Shown: positions 22,599-35,109, counted from the first letter of the stretch. The stretch is DNA of 64,000 bases from Microstegium vimineum (GCA_022036555.1 CM039139.1:16743377-16807376); one strand, 5' to 3'. Notes: generated by a model from the letters alone, not told the origin. A program made the numbers and translations.

Positions 22599-23265
22599 AG
22601 CCGCAAGAGCTGGCAGCTGCTTTGGATCACAGCGTAGAGAGAAACAAGATGTGTGAGAGAGATGTGTATACTGTGTACTACTGTTGAACCGACACTGTTA
22701 ATTGGAAGGAGAGGGAGATAGCTATAGTAACTAGGGTAAAGGCGACCAATTGTGATCGTACGGTCTGGGTGGGGGAGTGAGAACTCTCAGATCACAACAA
22801 GGCTAGCTAGGTCATTTTCCCCCGGCTTCAAGTGCGAGAGAAAGAGACACATGGACCGATCTAGAGAGATGGGAGATAGATGGCCGGCCGGACGGATGAT
22901 AAGGCCATAAAGAGAGCCCGTCGTCTAGGTCGCTGTCCGGTGGAGGTTGGCGACTGCGACCCCGCGTGGTGATGTGACGAATCCTCAGTTTCCTTTCCAG
23001 GAAAAAGCGCCCACCCTCCACCCCTCTTCCCAGCTTACTCCCGTGGTATAAGCCACCCGGCACCACCGCAGCAGTCAGCACTCAGCTCAGCAGCAGAGGC
23101 ATCCAATCGATCCGATCCGATCCGTCAATTTTTACTCTCGCTCCGCTGATCACCGTACCCCCACCCCACCCCGTTTAGCTATAGCTGCTACGGCGGCTAG
23201 CTAAGCTAAGCCTCTATCTACGGCCGGCCGGCCGGCGTCCCGCGAGCAATTACAATTACAATTAC
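19691..23265. other. Intergenic region, no gene recognised
   Basis: About 3.6 kb of mixed AT-rich and GC-rich sequence. From 21.4 kb it is rich in GCCGGCC and CATGCATG runs. A (GT)n(GA)n microsatellite lies at 22539-22598. The segment 20940-21220 (TGCCTATTTGGTAGAGCCC ...) resembles an eroded hAT-type MITE, but I could not confirm its ends. Open frames here are short and lack family features. Confidence 0.5.
22539..22598. repeat. Compound microsatellite (GT)n(GA)n
   Basis: About 20 GT units are followed by about 9 GA units. Confidence 0.95.
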
Positions 23266-23440
23266 GGGCTGTTTGGCAGGGCTCCTGCGGAGCCAGGAGC
23301 CCTGCCAAACGTTTTTCCTGTTTTTTAACAAAAAGTAGAGGAGCCGGAGCCGTTTTGAAGGAGCCCCAAATTGAGGCTTCTCCAAAACGGCTCCGGCTCC
23401 TCTCCAGGAGCCCCTCAAGAGAAGCCCTGCCTAACAGGCG
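23266..23440. mobile_element. Small TIR element (hAT-like MITE)
   Basis: GGGCTGTTTGGCAGGGCTCC at the left and its near-inverse GAAGCCCTGCCTAACAGGCGC at the right bracket 175 bp. The interior is also largely palindromic (GGAGCCGGAGCCGTTTTG ... CAAAACGGCTCCGGCTCC), so the whole unit could fold as one hairpin. The target duplication is not clear, so the superfamily is a guess. Confidence 0.75.
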
Positions 23441-24859
23441 CTACATACCTGCCTCAAACAAAGCCATTCATGCATGCACTATTCCTATTATGTATAGTAG
23501 GCATAGTATGCAGCAGCTAGCTAGCCCTCGTCGTACCCCGCTGTTGGCCGTAGCCCATAGCCCATAGCGAGTGCACTGATGATCATACTACCCCGGCCGG
23601 CCAGCCCTATCATATCCCAGCAGCACGCAGCTGCGTGTGCTGGCCGGGCTTTAAAGCGATCGCATGCATGCCGGTTTAGGGTAGGAGAGGAGGAAGATTC
23701 TAGGATATCTTGTCACTTCACACACCACCTTTGGTTTGGTCACTAGCTGCGTGCTCTGCCGCTCTCGCTGCGCGCGCGCGCCATCCTGAGCACGCAGACG
23801 CAGCTGGGGCTGTGTGGGTGTGTGTGTGTGCATGCCCTGCCGGCCGCATCCAGGGCATGTTTTTTCCCGGGATGTGTAGCCATCCGTGTCTGAAACTTCC
23901 CGGTGGACGGACGCAGCATGCCCTAGCTAGCTAGCGCCCTATAGCCTCGCTCCGCCACACCCTGCGGCGGCAGCAGCAGCAGCTCGCTCACGCAGCCGGT
24001 ACTCGCCCAGCAGTGGCGACACTGTTATTGGGGGCATGTCGATTGGATCGCTCGTCGTCAGCCGGCCGCCCCGCCGGCCGGCCGCCCTGTGTTGGCTGTG
24101 TCGTCGATGTGTAGTGTGTACAGGCCATCGATTTGGATGCCTACGATATTATAGGATCGATTCCGTGGGTGGCTATAGACATTTGTAGCGCAATAGCTAG
24201 TACTACCTGACAATATGGAGCAGCGAGCAGGAGTGCGGAGAGGCAGAGAGCTCATCGATCACACGCCCTCCCTCGGTCCTCGTAGCTTCACACATCACGG
24301 ATTCACGGTTATTGTTGTAAGATCTCAAGTCCTAATAAGGACAGTGATCCCCACGCTAAACGGTACGGTGTCAGTCGTGTGTGCATAGTGATTGATCAAT
24401 CAAGTCGCTTGGATCCTTGGAACAAACGGATTGAATGATAGTATGGTCCAAGCGGGGACAAGGTACTCACTACTCACTATATATGTTTGTTTCGAAATAG
24501 CTAGCACTGCATACATTAATAGCTGTATGGCGGCCAATATGGCTAAACAAAAGTTCAGAATGCGGGCTGGAGCAGCACGATCCGCAGCTAGGTCGACGCT
24601 GTTGGCGCCAGCGGCCACCATGGCGTGCCGAGTCATATGACCGAATCTGTCGCGGGTTCGATCGGAACCGCGACAAGCATTAAGTTGTTCGTCGGAAGGT
24701 CGGTGTGTCGATCTCCGATGGCTCGGACATTAAAATACTCAATGACAAATGCAGTTTTATCTTGGTTTAGGACTCTCAGACTTACTTCCGGAATTTTAGT
24801 GCTATTTATGTTAGGAAATACCCAATTGGTGGGTTTCTTGTGACAATGGAGTAGAGAAG
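23441..24859. other. Intergenic GC-rich region, no gene recognised
   Basis: CGGCCGGCC and (TG)n tracts with scattered TAGCTAGC. No coding or RNA feature could be supported. Confidence 0.45.
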
Positions 24860-25758
24860 GATATTGACATGGGATTATTGTCCAGTGCTATCCTAGGGAT
24901 CCTAGGGTTCCTGGGTTTAGTTTCTACCTCAGGCTGATCGATCTCTTGACCATCCGATCCTTTCTATGGGGGCCATGCCTCCCCTTATATACTAAGTCAG
25001 GCATGGGGTACAAAACGAGAAATATTCTAGCCTAGAGATTCTCAGCCCGATGCTTCTGGTTCCTTCGTCTTGGTGCTGTCAGTACTCCTTTGTCATGTAG
25101 GTGAGGGGCGACAATGTCAAAACCACTCTCAGACAACTCCAGCGTAGTGCGGTGCTTGACCATCAAGTGGTGTCTATTGCGACGTGGCCTTCCCGAGTTA
25201 GCCTTCTCGAGGCTTCCTCGGTACACAAGGATTCCCCTACCCAGAGGAGCTGACTAGCATGCCTAGAGCTCTCCGCTCTGTGGGCTTGAGGAGTTTCTTG
25301 TCTTGATGTATCACGCTCGTTGCGTGGCGTTGTTGAAGTGGCCGACAGTGGCTCACGACTATGGAACGGGAAGGCAGTGTAGTGCTTTTGCACTTGTCAG
25401 GCTCTAAGCGCCAGACAAATTCTCACACTAAATTTTGGTCTTGGCTTGGGACATTTGTTCGACTTGAGCCAGGATGGTCATTAGAGCAGGAGCTCAATTC
25501 GGCTCCCTATCGGTCGAGAATGCTGGTACTATGGCCGAGAGTGCCCTCGAGCTCTAAGTGATGGTTGCTTGGCTTGCTTGGGCTTACCCTTGTGACATCG
25601 TGGGCGGCCTCATGGGAGGGCGATCTATAGGCAACCGAGCCATCGCTTTTCCTCTAGAGGTTATGCACGAGTGTACTCGATAGGTATAGCCCCTGACCAA
25701 TTTGGAGTCACTTGGGGGGCACTCAAACTCTCATCTTAGGGACTTAATATTCGAATAT
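24860..25758. other. Probable old LTR-retroelement sequence (left of the solo LTR)
   Basis: No open frame is preserved. The sequence is contiguous in age and type with the gag remnant on the far side of the solo LTR, which suggests one older element split by the LTR insertion. TTATATACTAAG near 24984 could be an old LTR TATA box. The call is tentative. Confidence 0.35.
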
Positions 25759-27720
25759 TGAAAGGTCTAGGAATGGCTAGAGGGGGATGAATAGCCTAAT
25801 TAAAATTTTCTACAACAACACTAGGTAATAGGTTAGAATAACAAACGACGTTAAGCAAGGTTGCACTAGCTCTAAAGGTTAGGCAAGCCACCTACCACAA
25901 TTCTAGTTACTAGCAAGGATAAGACTAAACCACACAAGCAAGCTAGCTAACTAGAACTACAAAAGCGAACTACACAAGCTACACAAGATACTCTACTTTG
26001 CAAGAATGTAAAGAATGTAATGCAATAGCTAGGGTAAGGAGGGTTATACCGCCGTGGAGAGTAGCAACAAAAGATAGCCAACCAATAAATAGACACAAGA
26101 GAATCCTCGGTAGAAAGACAAGTAACACAATGATTTTTTATTGAGGTTCACTTGTTTGCCAACAAGCTACTCCTCGTTGTAGCGATACACCTACTTGGTG
26201 ATTCACGCGCTAATAGGCATAACACGCCTAACCCGCAACCGGGTGCCGCACAATCAACACAAGATAGGGATCCACAAGCTACAAGCAATCCACTAGAGAT
26301 ACCTTTCGCGAACTTCCGCAGGGAAGGTTTAAGAACCCCTCACAATCCACCGATCGGAGCCAGAGACAATCACCTTCCTCCATGCAACGATTCTTGCTGC
26401 ACCAAGCCGTCTAGGAGTTGGAAAACTCCAAGAATAATAAGAGCTCCCGCGATGACGACGATCACCAAGTGCCACTAGTATGCAATCAATGGAGAAATGC
26501 ACTTAGTTCACTCAATCTCTCATGAAATTTGCAATTCTATCAAGAGGTGAGTGGGTGGAAGCAATCTCAAGCAAGTACAAGTGTAAGAGTGAAGTGAAAG
26601 TGCAAGAGTTGCCCCTTGGGCTGGCCAAAACACTTATATAGCCACACTCAGGAAACTAGCTGTTTTCCCCCCAAAACAGACTCTCTGCGCGTACTCCGAA
26701 CGCACGAAACACATGGGCCGGGTCCGGACCATTGGGAGCGGCTGGACCCCTTCTCCAGCCTAAGAAAACTTCTCTGTTTCCACCTCCGGACACGCCTCCG
26801 GAAACGCCTCCGGACGCGCGAAAAAACACCATCCGGACCAAAGGCTATGTGTCCGGTCACCTGTCCGTTTGAACTTGCCCGTTGGCGCGCTCGTCACAAG
26901 CTGCCACAGGTCTCCGGACGCGCGCAACAGTGCGCCTCCGGACCAATGCCTGCAGCGTCTAGAACTCTCTCTGAAAGCACCCGAAACCACCCGAGAGCAC
27001 CAGAACTCCAGACGCAACGTCTGGAGTCACACATCCGGACAACAACAAGCGCCCAAACCCTCTCCTAGAGGGTTATAGTAAGCACCAACACTCCGGACGC
27101 ACGTCCGGAGCTCACCGTCCGGACAACCAACAGCGTCCGGACCTCTGGTCGCAGCTCTGACAACCTAGGGTTTGCTTCCGGACGCAACATCGATGGTCCG
27201 GACCTGACCAAACCCTAGCGTCCGGACTAGTGTTCAGACCTCCTTCTTCTGCCCAAACGTCTCCAAACTTTCTTCCAAGTTTCCAAGGGCTAACACTAAG
27301 TGATCTCAACACTTGTGCACGCGTGTTAGCTTTTAGTTAACAATTTCTTGGAATTAAATTTGTTCTCCTCACTAGTTCACAAGATTTAATGCAATGCAAA
27401 TGAACTTAGTGACACATGATAACCGCAATCATTCACAAGAGCTCCCTCCTTGATAGTACGAATATCTATCCTAAATGTGATCACACCCTCTATGGTGTCT
27501 TGATCACTAAACCGAAAATGGTTCCTATATCACCTTTGCCTTGAACCCATTTTCCATTTCATCCATCATGCTAGAGCTCTTGCAATCAACACTTGATCCA
27601 TCTAGCTCCATCACATGGCATGTACCAACCTATCTCATCATATTCACTTAGAGATCAAAGGTTAGTACTTATTAGGTAGGTTTCATCAATTACTCAAAAC
27701 CAAACACATAGGGGCTCTCA
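25759..27720 (-). mobile_element. Solo LTR (1.96 kb) with AATAT target duplication
   Basis: The unit begins TG (25759) and ends CA (27720). AATAT lies directly outside both ends (25754-25758, 27721-27725). There is no gag-pol inside, so it is a solo LTR left by recombination. Read on the minus strand, it has a TATA-like CTATATAAGTG at about 26631-26641, preceded by a GC-rich array of GTCCGGAC motifs (26721-27230) in the U3 position. A partial copy in the other orientation lies at 29423-29729, and a structurally similar LTR at 58546-59790. Confidence 0.88.
26721..27230. repeat. Cluster of palindromic TCCGGA / GTCCGGAC motifs in the LTR U3
   Basis: About 15 occurrences of TCCGGAC or close variants in 510 bp, including GGTCCGGACC (26721) and pairs near 27091-27126. 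They are irregularly spaced (about 10-70 bp) and not a simple tandem repeat. They lie upstream of the minus-strand TATA-like motif. Confidence 0.85.
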
Positions 27721-27766
27721 AATATCGCATGGCATTGCTCAATTCAGGGAACTCAGTGCCTTCTTC

Positions 27767-28165
27767 CTATGAATTACTAGCACCCTCATTCGCCTCCTGG
27801 GAAAGCTTTTGGGCCTTTCCCTTCAGGTCGAGGGTTCTCCTGATGTAGCTTCTCATTGTTCCATAGTCCTTGAGGAGGTACATAGCTTGGCCATCATAAA
27901 AGGTCACCATATATGGAATGGGCAAGGCCCCTCGATCCTCTACCACGATAATCATCTCTTCGTTATGGTCCATGATGCTTCAAGTCTTTATTCTTCTTGT
28001 CATGGTGCCGACTGACCATGTTGAGGTCATCGTCGCCATCTTTGCTGATGTGGTCGGCGACGATCTTGTCCTTGCCACAGAAGTGGCCAAAATGGCCTCC
28101 TCCCCATGGCATACTTGGTGGCAATGTCTAGTAGATTTCACATCATTTGTGGGGCCTCCCATCAA
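27767..28165 (-). pseudogene. Retrotransposon gag remnant
   Basis: On the minus strand, sequence resembling the gag of plant Ty3/gypsy elements can be followed in two frames: LLDIATKYAMGEEA at about 28140 and a later block (MDHNEEMIIVVED ... SQEANEG) at 27767-27973. A stop and frame changes separate the pieces. The solo LTR at 25759-27720 lies just downstream. Function lost. Confidence 0.55.
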
Positions 28166-28413
28166 AATGCCTGGACGAGCGCCTCATAGGTGATACTTTA
28201 GGTGAGCATGTTGATAATGCCAGCGTCCATGACATTATGTAGTTTATTGTGTTTATGGAAAAGCATTGCATATGTACCTTGGAAATATCCCATGAAGGCA
28301 TTGTACTCATGGAGGGTATCTCCTAAGTTCTATCTGTAGTTACATAAATCCTACAAGAGTTACCATGATGAGTATAAGTACCTTGGAATTGTCCCACGAA
28401 GGTCAAGTGGAGG

Positions 28414-28803
28414 TCAGCCCTGCTTCGGATGCTGCCGGTGTCGAGCTACTCGATCTAGGCCCTTGCTGAGCTTGATAGGAGTAACGGTAGCCCCACCAAG
28501 GCTCTGGGAAGTTAGCATTTGAAAAATATCATCTTCTATCTCCCATTGAATATCAAACTTGTACCATCTAGTTGTGCTCGCAGGGCATTCGAAGAAGAGA
28601 TGTAACACTATTTCTTCAACAACGTTGTCCTGACACATAGCACCATTATAGCCCTCTTCTAGATGTTTATTTCTCCTTCTAAAAACATTCCAAAAGAAGA
28701 AGCCATGCAAAGAATTTGACTTTAGGCATACACTTAGACTTCCATATCCAGAGAAATGGTGCCGGTGGAGTGAAACGTGCAAATTGTCACTTTGAATGTT
28801 CAC
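28414..28803 (-). pseudogene. LINE C-terminal zinc-binding (zf-RVT) fragment
   Basis: The minus-strand frame contains WNVFRRRNKHLEEG, then CQDNVVEEIVLHLFFECPAST, the Cys/His pattern of the zinc-binding domain that follows reverse transcriptase in plant L1-type LINEs. Neither end of the element is visible and no reverse transcriptase is attached. Confidence 0.75.
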
Positions 28804-29422
28804 ATAGTTACCAAAGTTGTCATGGACTACCTGATTTACATTTTGTTCTATTCATATTTTTTGAAGTTGTTTATTGTATCTAATATTTATCTTAAATTCA
28901 CATATTTTGAGATTCATACTTTTGAATTATTCAAACAATCTCTGAAGGAGACATATCCTATACCAAAGTTGTAGTGCTTAACGAGCTTTAAAAAACTTTG
29001 TAGCTGAAACTTTTTTTATTTGAGTTCATTCAGTAATCAAAATATTCAATACAAGAATTCAAAGTTTTGTATGAAAAGATTGAACCTAGTATATATTGCC
29101 AAGAGATTGTGGTGTAGTGGTAAGGAAGTGTTAGTGTTGAGTTCTAGATGACTATTGGTTAGAGGCGAACTCTTAAAAAAATACCTACCTCCAAAAATGG
29201 TTTATGTAGTAGTGTAGAATTGGACTATGAAGGTGAAAATGGTTTATATATTAGTGTAGAATTGGGCCATGGAGGTGGATTTGAGTATCTTTCTAATTTA
29301 AGGATTCCAGTATAAGAACCCTACTAGAATATACTTTTTGGCCTTGGACCTAAAAATACCCTTGAGAGTTGTGCTTATATTAGTGTCTGCTAGGATGCTG
29401 GGGCACAAGAAAATGGTACGGT
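28804..29422. other. AT-rich intergenic sequence
   Basis: No gene or classified repeat recognised. There is a short internal duplication around GGTTTATGTAGTAGTGTAGAATT (29199-29221), repeated with changes at 29240-29262. Confidence 0.45.
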
Positions 29423-29729
29423 TGAAAGCCCATTTTTGGTTTTGAGTAATTGATGAAACCCTATTATGCTAACCTATTGCTCTCTAAGTGAATGTGTATG
29501 AGATAGGTTGGCACAAGCCATGTGATGGAGCTCAAAGTATCAAGGTGATGATGGTATAGCTCTAGCATGGAAGGAGGAAAGTGGAAACAAAAATGGACTC
29601 AAGGCAAAGGTAAAATATAGGAGTTATTTTCGGTTGAGTGATCAAGGCGCTATAGAGAGTGTGATCACATTTAGGATAGATACTCGTACTATCAAGAAGG
29701 GAAAACTTGCGAATGATTACTGTTGGCGG
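29423..29729 (+). mobile_element. LTR fragment, inverted relative to the solo LTR, cut by an assembly gap
   Basis: It starts TGAAAGCCC and its complement matches 27430-27720 closely (for example the stretches around TTACTCAAAACCAAA and TAGTACGA.TATCTATCCTAAA). It is therefore the beginning of the same LTR type in the opposite orientation. The 100-N gap follows immediately. Confidence 0.82.
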
Positions 29730-29829
29730 NNNNNNNNNNNNNNNNNNNNNNNNNNNNNNNNNNNNNNNNNNNNNNNNNNNNNNNNNNNNNNNNNNNNNNN
29801 NNNNNNNNNNNNNNNNNNNNNNNNNNNNN
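29730..29829. other. Assembly gap (100 N)
   Basis: Exactly 100 N. The length is the conventional placeholder, so the true distance is unknown. It lies inside an LTR copy. Confidence 1.
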
Positions 29830-30449
29830 ATCGGTTGTCATTGGCTCTGGCTCCATTTGATGGATCTATAGACAAAAACTATGTGACTGTTTGGAAGTGA
29901 GGAACAGATCAATTTGTGCCTGAAAACACTAAAAACAGTGCCAAACACATTTTCTGGAGATGGAATCGGAGCCAAAAGTATACGCTGGTTCCCACTTATT
30001 CCAATTCTGATCTCTCCTTTTCAATGGTGATTCTTTTTAGTAAACCCATTTTTAGTGTAACAAGTTAAAATGAGTTGTATTGAAATTTTTATATATGCCT
30101 AAAAATTCATAATTCTTTGAAGCATATTTTTATTTATATGACTTTTTTATTAACAAAGGTATTTATTTAAGAATCATAATCTTGTCTAACAACCAAATAG
30201 TTTCATGAAGTGATTCCGATTCATCATCCGAAACATTTCTACGAGAATCTGGATCCCAACTAAACACACTCTAAAAGTAAAAAGGTAAAGGCATCAACGG
30301 TTCATCTTCTGTGTTAGGCATAGGCTTATATATGTACTTGTTATATGAGGGTCATTAGGCCCCACCACGTCCTATGTCGCCCTTGCTTGCTTAAGCACAA
30401 AAGTTGTCTACTATACAAAAGGGTATCCAGGAGGGCAAGACTATCTAGA
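29830..30449. other. AT-rich sequence after the gap
   Basis: No gene recognised. From about 30350 it may be the eroded upstream part of the LINE that becomes recognisable at 30450. Confidence 0.4.
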
Positions 30450-31780
30450 AGTCGATCTTGGTTCCTCCCGTCGTACATTTGGCGTTCAACCGTTAATGGG
30501 TGCGAAGTGTTGGAGGGTTTGATTAGAAAAATAGACATAGGAAGAGCAACAATAATTTAGACAACAAATTGGTTACCTTTGCTTACATCGATTAGGTTGG
30601 ATAAACCAAACTCTCCTTAGATGGTTAGTGAACTAATTAATTAGGTTGAGGTGGCGTCGAAATATGAATTGTAGGAGGGATTCTTCATCCATGTGGATGC
30701 GATGATGATTGTCAACATATTTCTTTGTACAAGAATGCAAGAGGACTTTTGGACGTGGTTGGCACTTTGACAAATAGGGCAACTTCTCGATACGCTCCGC
30801 ATATCATATGTTGGTCTGTCAATGGGAGCAACACGATGCAGTCGTGCGGAATATTGTAGGAAAATATATCACCAGACTGATTTGAAGGAATGAATGTTGT
30901 TCTTGCGGAAGATGAGAGTCCTATCAAAGATCTACAGTTTCTCTCTCTTGATTAGGGAAGCATTTGCTACCGACCGGAGACGTGCTTTACCATAGAAAGA
31001 TGGCACAAGGCAGCACCTACTATTTATATTAGATGGAGGACTTGTGGAGATACTCTTTGCTAGAATGTAACATGGCAAGATGAATTTGGAGACAAGAGAA
31101 GGAAGATAAATCTGGAGAATGACGCTAAGCCTTGGTTGGCGATCATGGCGGAAATCATACCACGGGAAGATATCGCTAGAGTGACGATCACATTGTGAGC
31201 TATTTGGTTTGCACGACGGAAGGCGACCCATGAGGATGTTTACCAAAGTCCTCTGAATCATTGCATAATGTCATGGACCAGTGGTGGAGGACGAACAAAA
31301 AAATAAGGTGTGGCGAAGTTGATTGACCTTCAAACAAATTAAATTTCTCTTTTTAAGTGTCAATGTTTGAGTGTGCATGGCACTTTCCCTTCTTCTCGCT
31401 ACAAGCTTGATGCTTAATGTATATTCTTAATAATGAGATATACTATAGAAAAAGTTAACAAAGAGCCCAAATATTAGACTATAACATGGAAAACAAGGTA
31501 TCACAGCTGCCATACCCTGTCATGTCACTCCTCCGTCCATGTTATGGACATGCTTGTGCTGGAGCTAGGGGAGAAATAGCAAGTGTAGCGATCCTAGACT
31601 CAGATGCACCAGAGTAGGCCAGCTTGGATTGCACCGGCTCGGGTGTTGAAAATTAATGTAAATGCGGTTTTATCCAAGAACACATCCATGACTTCGACGA
31701 TAATAATAGCAAGAGACGAGGATGATCTATTTATGGGAGCCTCCGCGCTGGTCCTTTAGGGAGTTATTGAAGAAGGGATG
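30450..31780 (+). pseudogene. LINE C-terminal remnant (pre-zinc region and RNase H-like domain)
   Basis: Plus-strand similarity to the C-terminal half of plant L1-type LINE ORF2 can be followed through many stops and frame changes. The order is GLIRKIDIGRATII and TTNWLP (30515-30570), then AIWFARRKATHEDVYQSP (about 31196-31255), then ARVLKINVNAVLSKN and GASALVL (about 31635-31760), the start of the RNase H-like domain. Thoroughly degenerate. Confidence 0.65.
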
Positions 31781-32194
31781 ACTCTTGCTTCAGGCTTACA
31801 AGGGTTTTAGATTAGCCAATTATTGTCTAGATATCGTGAAGAGTATTAAAAAGGGAGATCTCAATCTATAAACAAGTTATCTAAGAGATCAATACAATCT
31901 GAGAGCTTTAGACGTATCGAGTTTATACGTGAGACTCAAATAGTGATGCTCATAGGATAGCTCACAGATCCATGCTCTCGCTTTATGGGAAAAAAATCTC
32001 GACTAACTATATCTATATAAATTATTATATTTATTATACATAATTAATAACAAATTTATTTAGTTCTGATTCTTATAAATCTATAATCAAATTTAAGATA
32101 TGATGAAATAAAACGATGATTATTTAGAAACAGAACGAAATTAGTCGTCTTCCTCGCGGAAACAGACAGACAGTCCAGGCGTCCCGGCGGGGGA
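31781..32194. other. AT-rich sequence upstream of the transporter gene
   Basis: The left part is eroded LINE or spacer. From about 32150 the base composition switches to the GC-rich leader of the next gene, so the promoter of that gene probably lies within or just left of 32000-32200. Confidence 0.4.
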
Positions 32195-35109
32195 GTGGGA
32201 GGTCTCGCCGACGGGAGGCGGCCAGACCTCACCAGATTGGTAGCCGCCCCTGCTCTGCCGCCCGTCCTCTCCCTTCCCTCTCAGTCCCGCTCACGGCTTG
32301 CACGTAGCAGTCAGTGCCGCCGACTCGCCGGGGACGACGGATATCGCGGGCGCGGCACCCCCGTTCCTATCCTAGTTCGCTTGTCGCATCAGATCCCCAT
32401 CTGGCCGTTCGTACCCCTTCTCACGCAGCCGAACCCGCTCGCAGGGGCGGGGAGAACCGGACAAGTCGGAAGGTCCACCCGCGACCCGCAAGGCGGGCGA
32501 GCCCGCCGAGGCGGAAGGCGCCTCGAGATCTCCTCCGCGCGGCTCGCGGGTTAGAAGCAGCAAGTCGCATTTGTAAATTCAATCATCGTCCCCGCCTGCA
32601 AAAAAAAAAAAAAAATGCCGTGTCCTCCTCGTTTGCCTTCCATTCTCTGAAATCCCAATTCGGCAGTTCTCAAATCGCACGCCCCCACTACTAGTAGAAC
32701 CCTTCGCGTGTGCGCCCAGTTAACCCCGTCCGCCGCGGCCGCGGGTTGACTCGCAATCGCAAGCGTCCAGATCCGGCTTCCCACCTCCGACGACCAAAGC
32801 GCAGAAAACAATTCCGGCCTACACAGAAACCCCGCGATAAATCGCCGCGCCCCATCCTTTGGCGTCCCCCGCGCCACCCAACTCACCGGGGCTGGAGGAA
32901 GCGTCTGAAAGGTGAGTGTTTCTATCATCTGCTTTCTCTGGGGGTTTCGACCCGTTTCTGCTTCAGGGCATGTACCGGAAGAACCCTAACTTGAGGTGAC
33001 ACCGCTGGCGCTTTGATGGGTGATGGCCACCACTTGGGAGGTTTCTAGGAGACGCCTCCGTGGGTAGATATGGCGCTAATCAATAATGTCCTGCCATGTT
33101 CAGGCTGCGCACGAAACTGCTACTATGCGAAGTGGATGTCATTGATCCTGACAGGATGCCCTCACCTAACAATTGACCTTTTCTTTTCTTCTGTCCATGG
33201 CGGCGTTTAGTTCGTGCAATGACTTCTTGCGCTAGCATACGACGCATGCTCCGGCGAGGTGGCTAACTAATTTTATTGTTTTTGTTTGTTTCTTTAAAAC
33301 AGAGTCAGCAACGCTTCATGTGACTGATTGGTTGGTTGCGCCGGCTCGCGAGGCTCTATCACCGAGTTCAGGGAGCACTTTGTGAGCTTACAGCGACTTC
33401 TTCGTTCGTCTTGAGGTGCTGGAGGCTGGAGCTGTCACGCTGTGGTAGTTGAGAGGGATCTGTCCAATCTGCATAGTTGCGAGGGAAGATTCCTGAGGTA
33501 TGCTGTACTTGTTTTCTTATAAAAAACTAGCACACCCCATTATGGTGACCTCGTCTAAGTTTTCCTCCTTGACTTGGACAAGTGCTTAGGTGGTACAATA
33601 CGCCCCGTTGATATTTCTACCATGTCCTGTCATCCTAGCAACCTAACATGCTTGCGACGTGCCCCAAGCTTGGTTGACTTCCCTTGCTGCCATGGACTAA
33701 CGCATTACACCCCCCACGAGATTAGTTGATAGAGCTGCTCGGTGGCTGTTGCATACTGGTCTTTCCTCTTTCTCTTGCCACCTCGAGCCTCCTCAGTTGT
33801 GGCTTAGAAAGATACATGCTTCATACCTAGATCATTTGGTGTTCAATTTTGCTTTTAAGGCATGGCGAATTCCCGGATTGGACGTTACAAGGTATTTGTT
33901 GATCTTTTCTCGGATACTTTAGTTCTTTATAGGTGGCATAGTTTGATCTTCTTCTGATTCGTTGATGAAGTCCTGCTTCCTCATCTTGTGCTGTTGATTT
34001 TGTCATGTCATTTAAGTACCTGTTGTCTGTCTTTTTGCTGTTTGTTTGATCTTGTTTTGTCTTTGTTTGACCTTCTTGAGCCTTTACCATGCTTGCTGGT
34101 TTTGCATCAGAAAATTTGGATTGGGTATGTGCTTGCTACAGAAGCTAAACAGGATGGCTTAACACATGAAGCAGAGATTTATTTTCTTTCTATTAAGTTT
34201 CTCATTTCTTTCTATTAAGTTTCTCAGAGTTGTAAAATTACTCAATATTGGATTATTTGTTAGCACCATTTCATAAACACTGTTTCTTTTATTCAGTAAA
34301 TGAGCACTTACTGGCTACAGCTATAAGCTTCTTAATTATGACTAAGAGTTGATTTCTTATCTGGCATATATGTGTTGGAAGTGCATCCTTAGAAGTTCAT
34401 ATCAATCCCAATTAGGAGTGCATGAAAATATGCTTTGATCTTTAATATGTGATGGCGATGAGCTCTTTATAGCGCATATTAATGAGTAGTACAACTAATT
34501 ATGGCAGACATGAATGTATTTGTGAAGAGTGCTGATAATCTCAATTGTTACTGTATGAAATTTGATTGGAAGATGTCGATCTGGGGGTTGGACCAAATTT
34601 GGTGGAGTTGCAAAATGTCAAGGCTCTGTATTTTTTGTTTGTGCATAGTTTTTGCCTTTTGGGTATTCTTCTGGATAGTCCATTCATACATCATCATTGC
34701 ATTAAGAAGGATAGAAAATATTAACAAGACAACACCACACTGCATTAGCTCGCATTATGAACTGGGATCTGTACTTGTAATGGTCAATAATTCATTTTAT
34801 TGTATCATATAATATGCTATTATGATGCAAACTAATGATACAGTGAACCATAGATGGTAGAAACAGATCTGTACCCTCTTATGCTTTTTCCCTTCATCAA
34901 ATTCTTCTATGATGGTCACATATTCTTTTTACATTCTAGTACATGGAAACCTATCCTGAAATTCTAGACTATCTGCTGATGTGCTGCATTAATCTTAGTG
35001 TGGGTTTTTTCCCTTAAACATGAATGTGTGTCCTAGCTTGTTCCATATTCTACAGTAGCTACTAATGAATCTGTTTTAAGCTTTAGTAATTGTAGTTTTC
35101 ATGTTGCAG
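32195..35109 (+). other. 5' UTR exons and introns of the GONST3-type transporter
   Basis: A GC-rich leader ends at a consensus donor AAAG|GTGAGT (32911/32912). A second non-coding exon can be placed at 33303-33497, after TTTAAAACAG and before GAG|GTATGC. A 1.6-kb intron then ends in TTGCAG at 35109, directly before the start codon. No coding potential is seen in these exons. A poly-A tract of about 16 bases lies in the leader at about 32600. Exon limits are inferred from splice signals only. Confidence 0.6.

Noticed and set aside
24595..24612. Possible primer-binding site (TGTTGGCGCCAG)
   Set aside because: Resembles the start of some gypsy PBS sequences, but there is no LTR boundary (CA) just before it, and no matching second LTR was found.
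26616..27078. 150-codon frame in the LTR
   Set aside because: It runs through the TCCGGAC array in the LTR U3; proline/arginine composition follows the repeats.
29634..29900. Frame spanning the first N gap
   Set aside because: Its continuity depends on the placeholder gap length.
35101..35109. ATG 35101 as the transporter start
   Set aside because: It lies inside the intron 3' splice site sequence (ATGTTGCAG). The mature mRNA starts its frame at ATG 35110.
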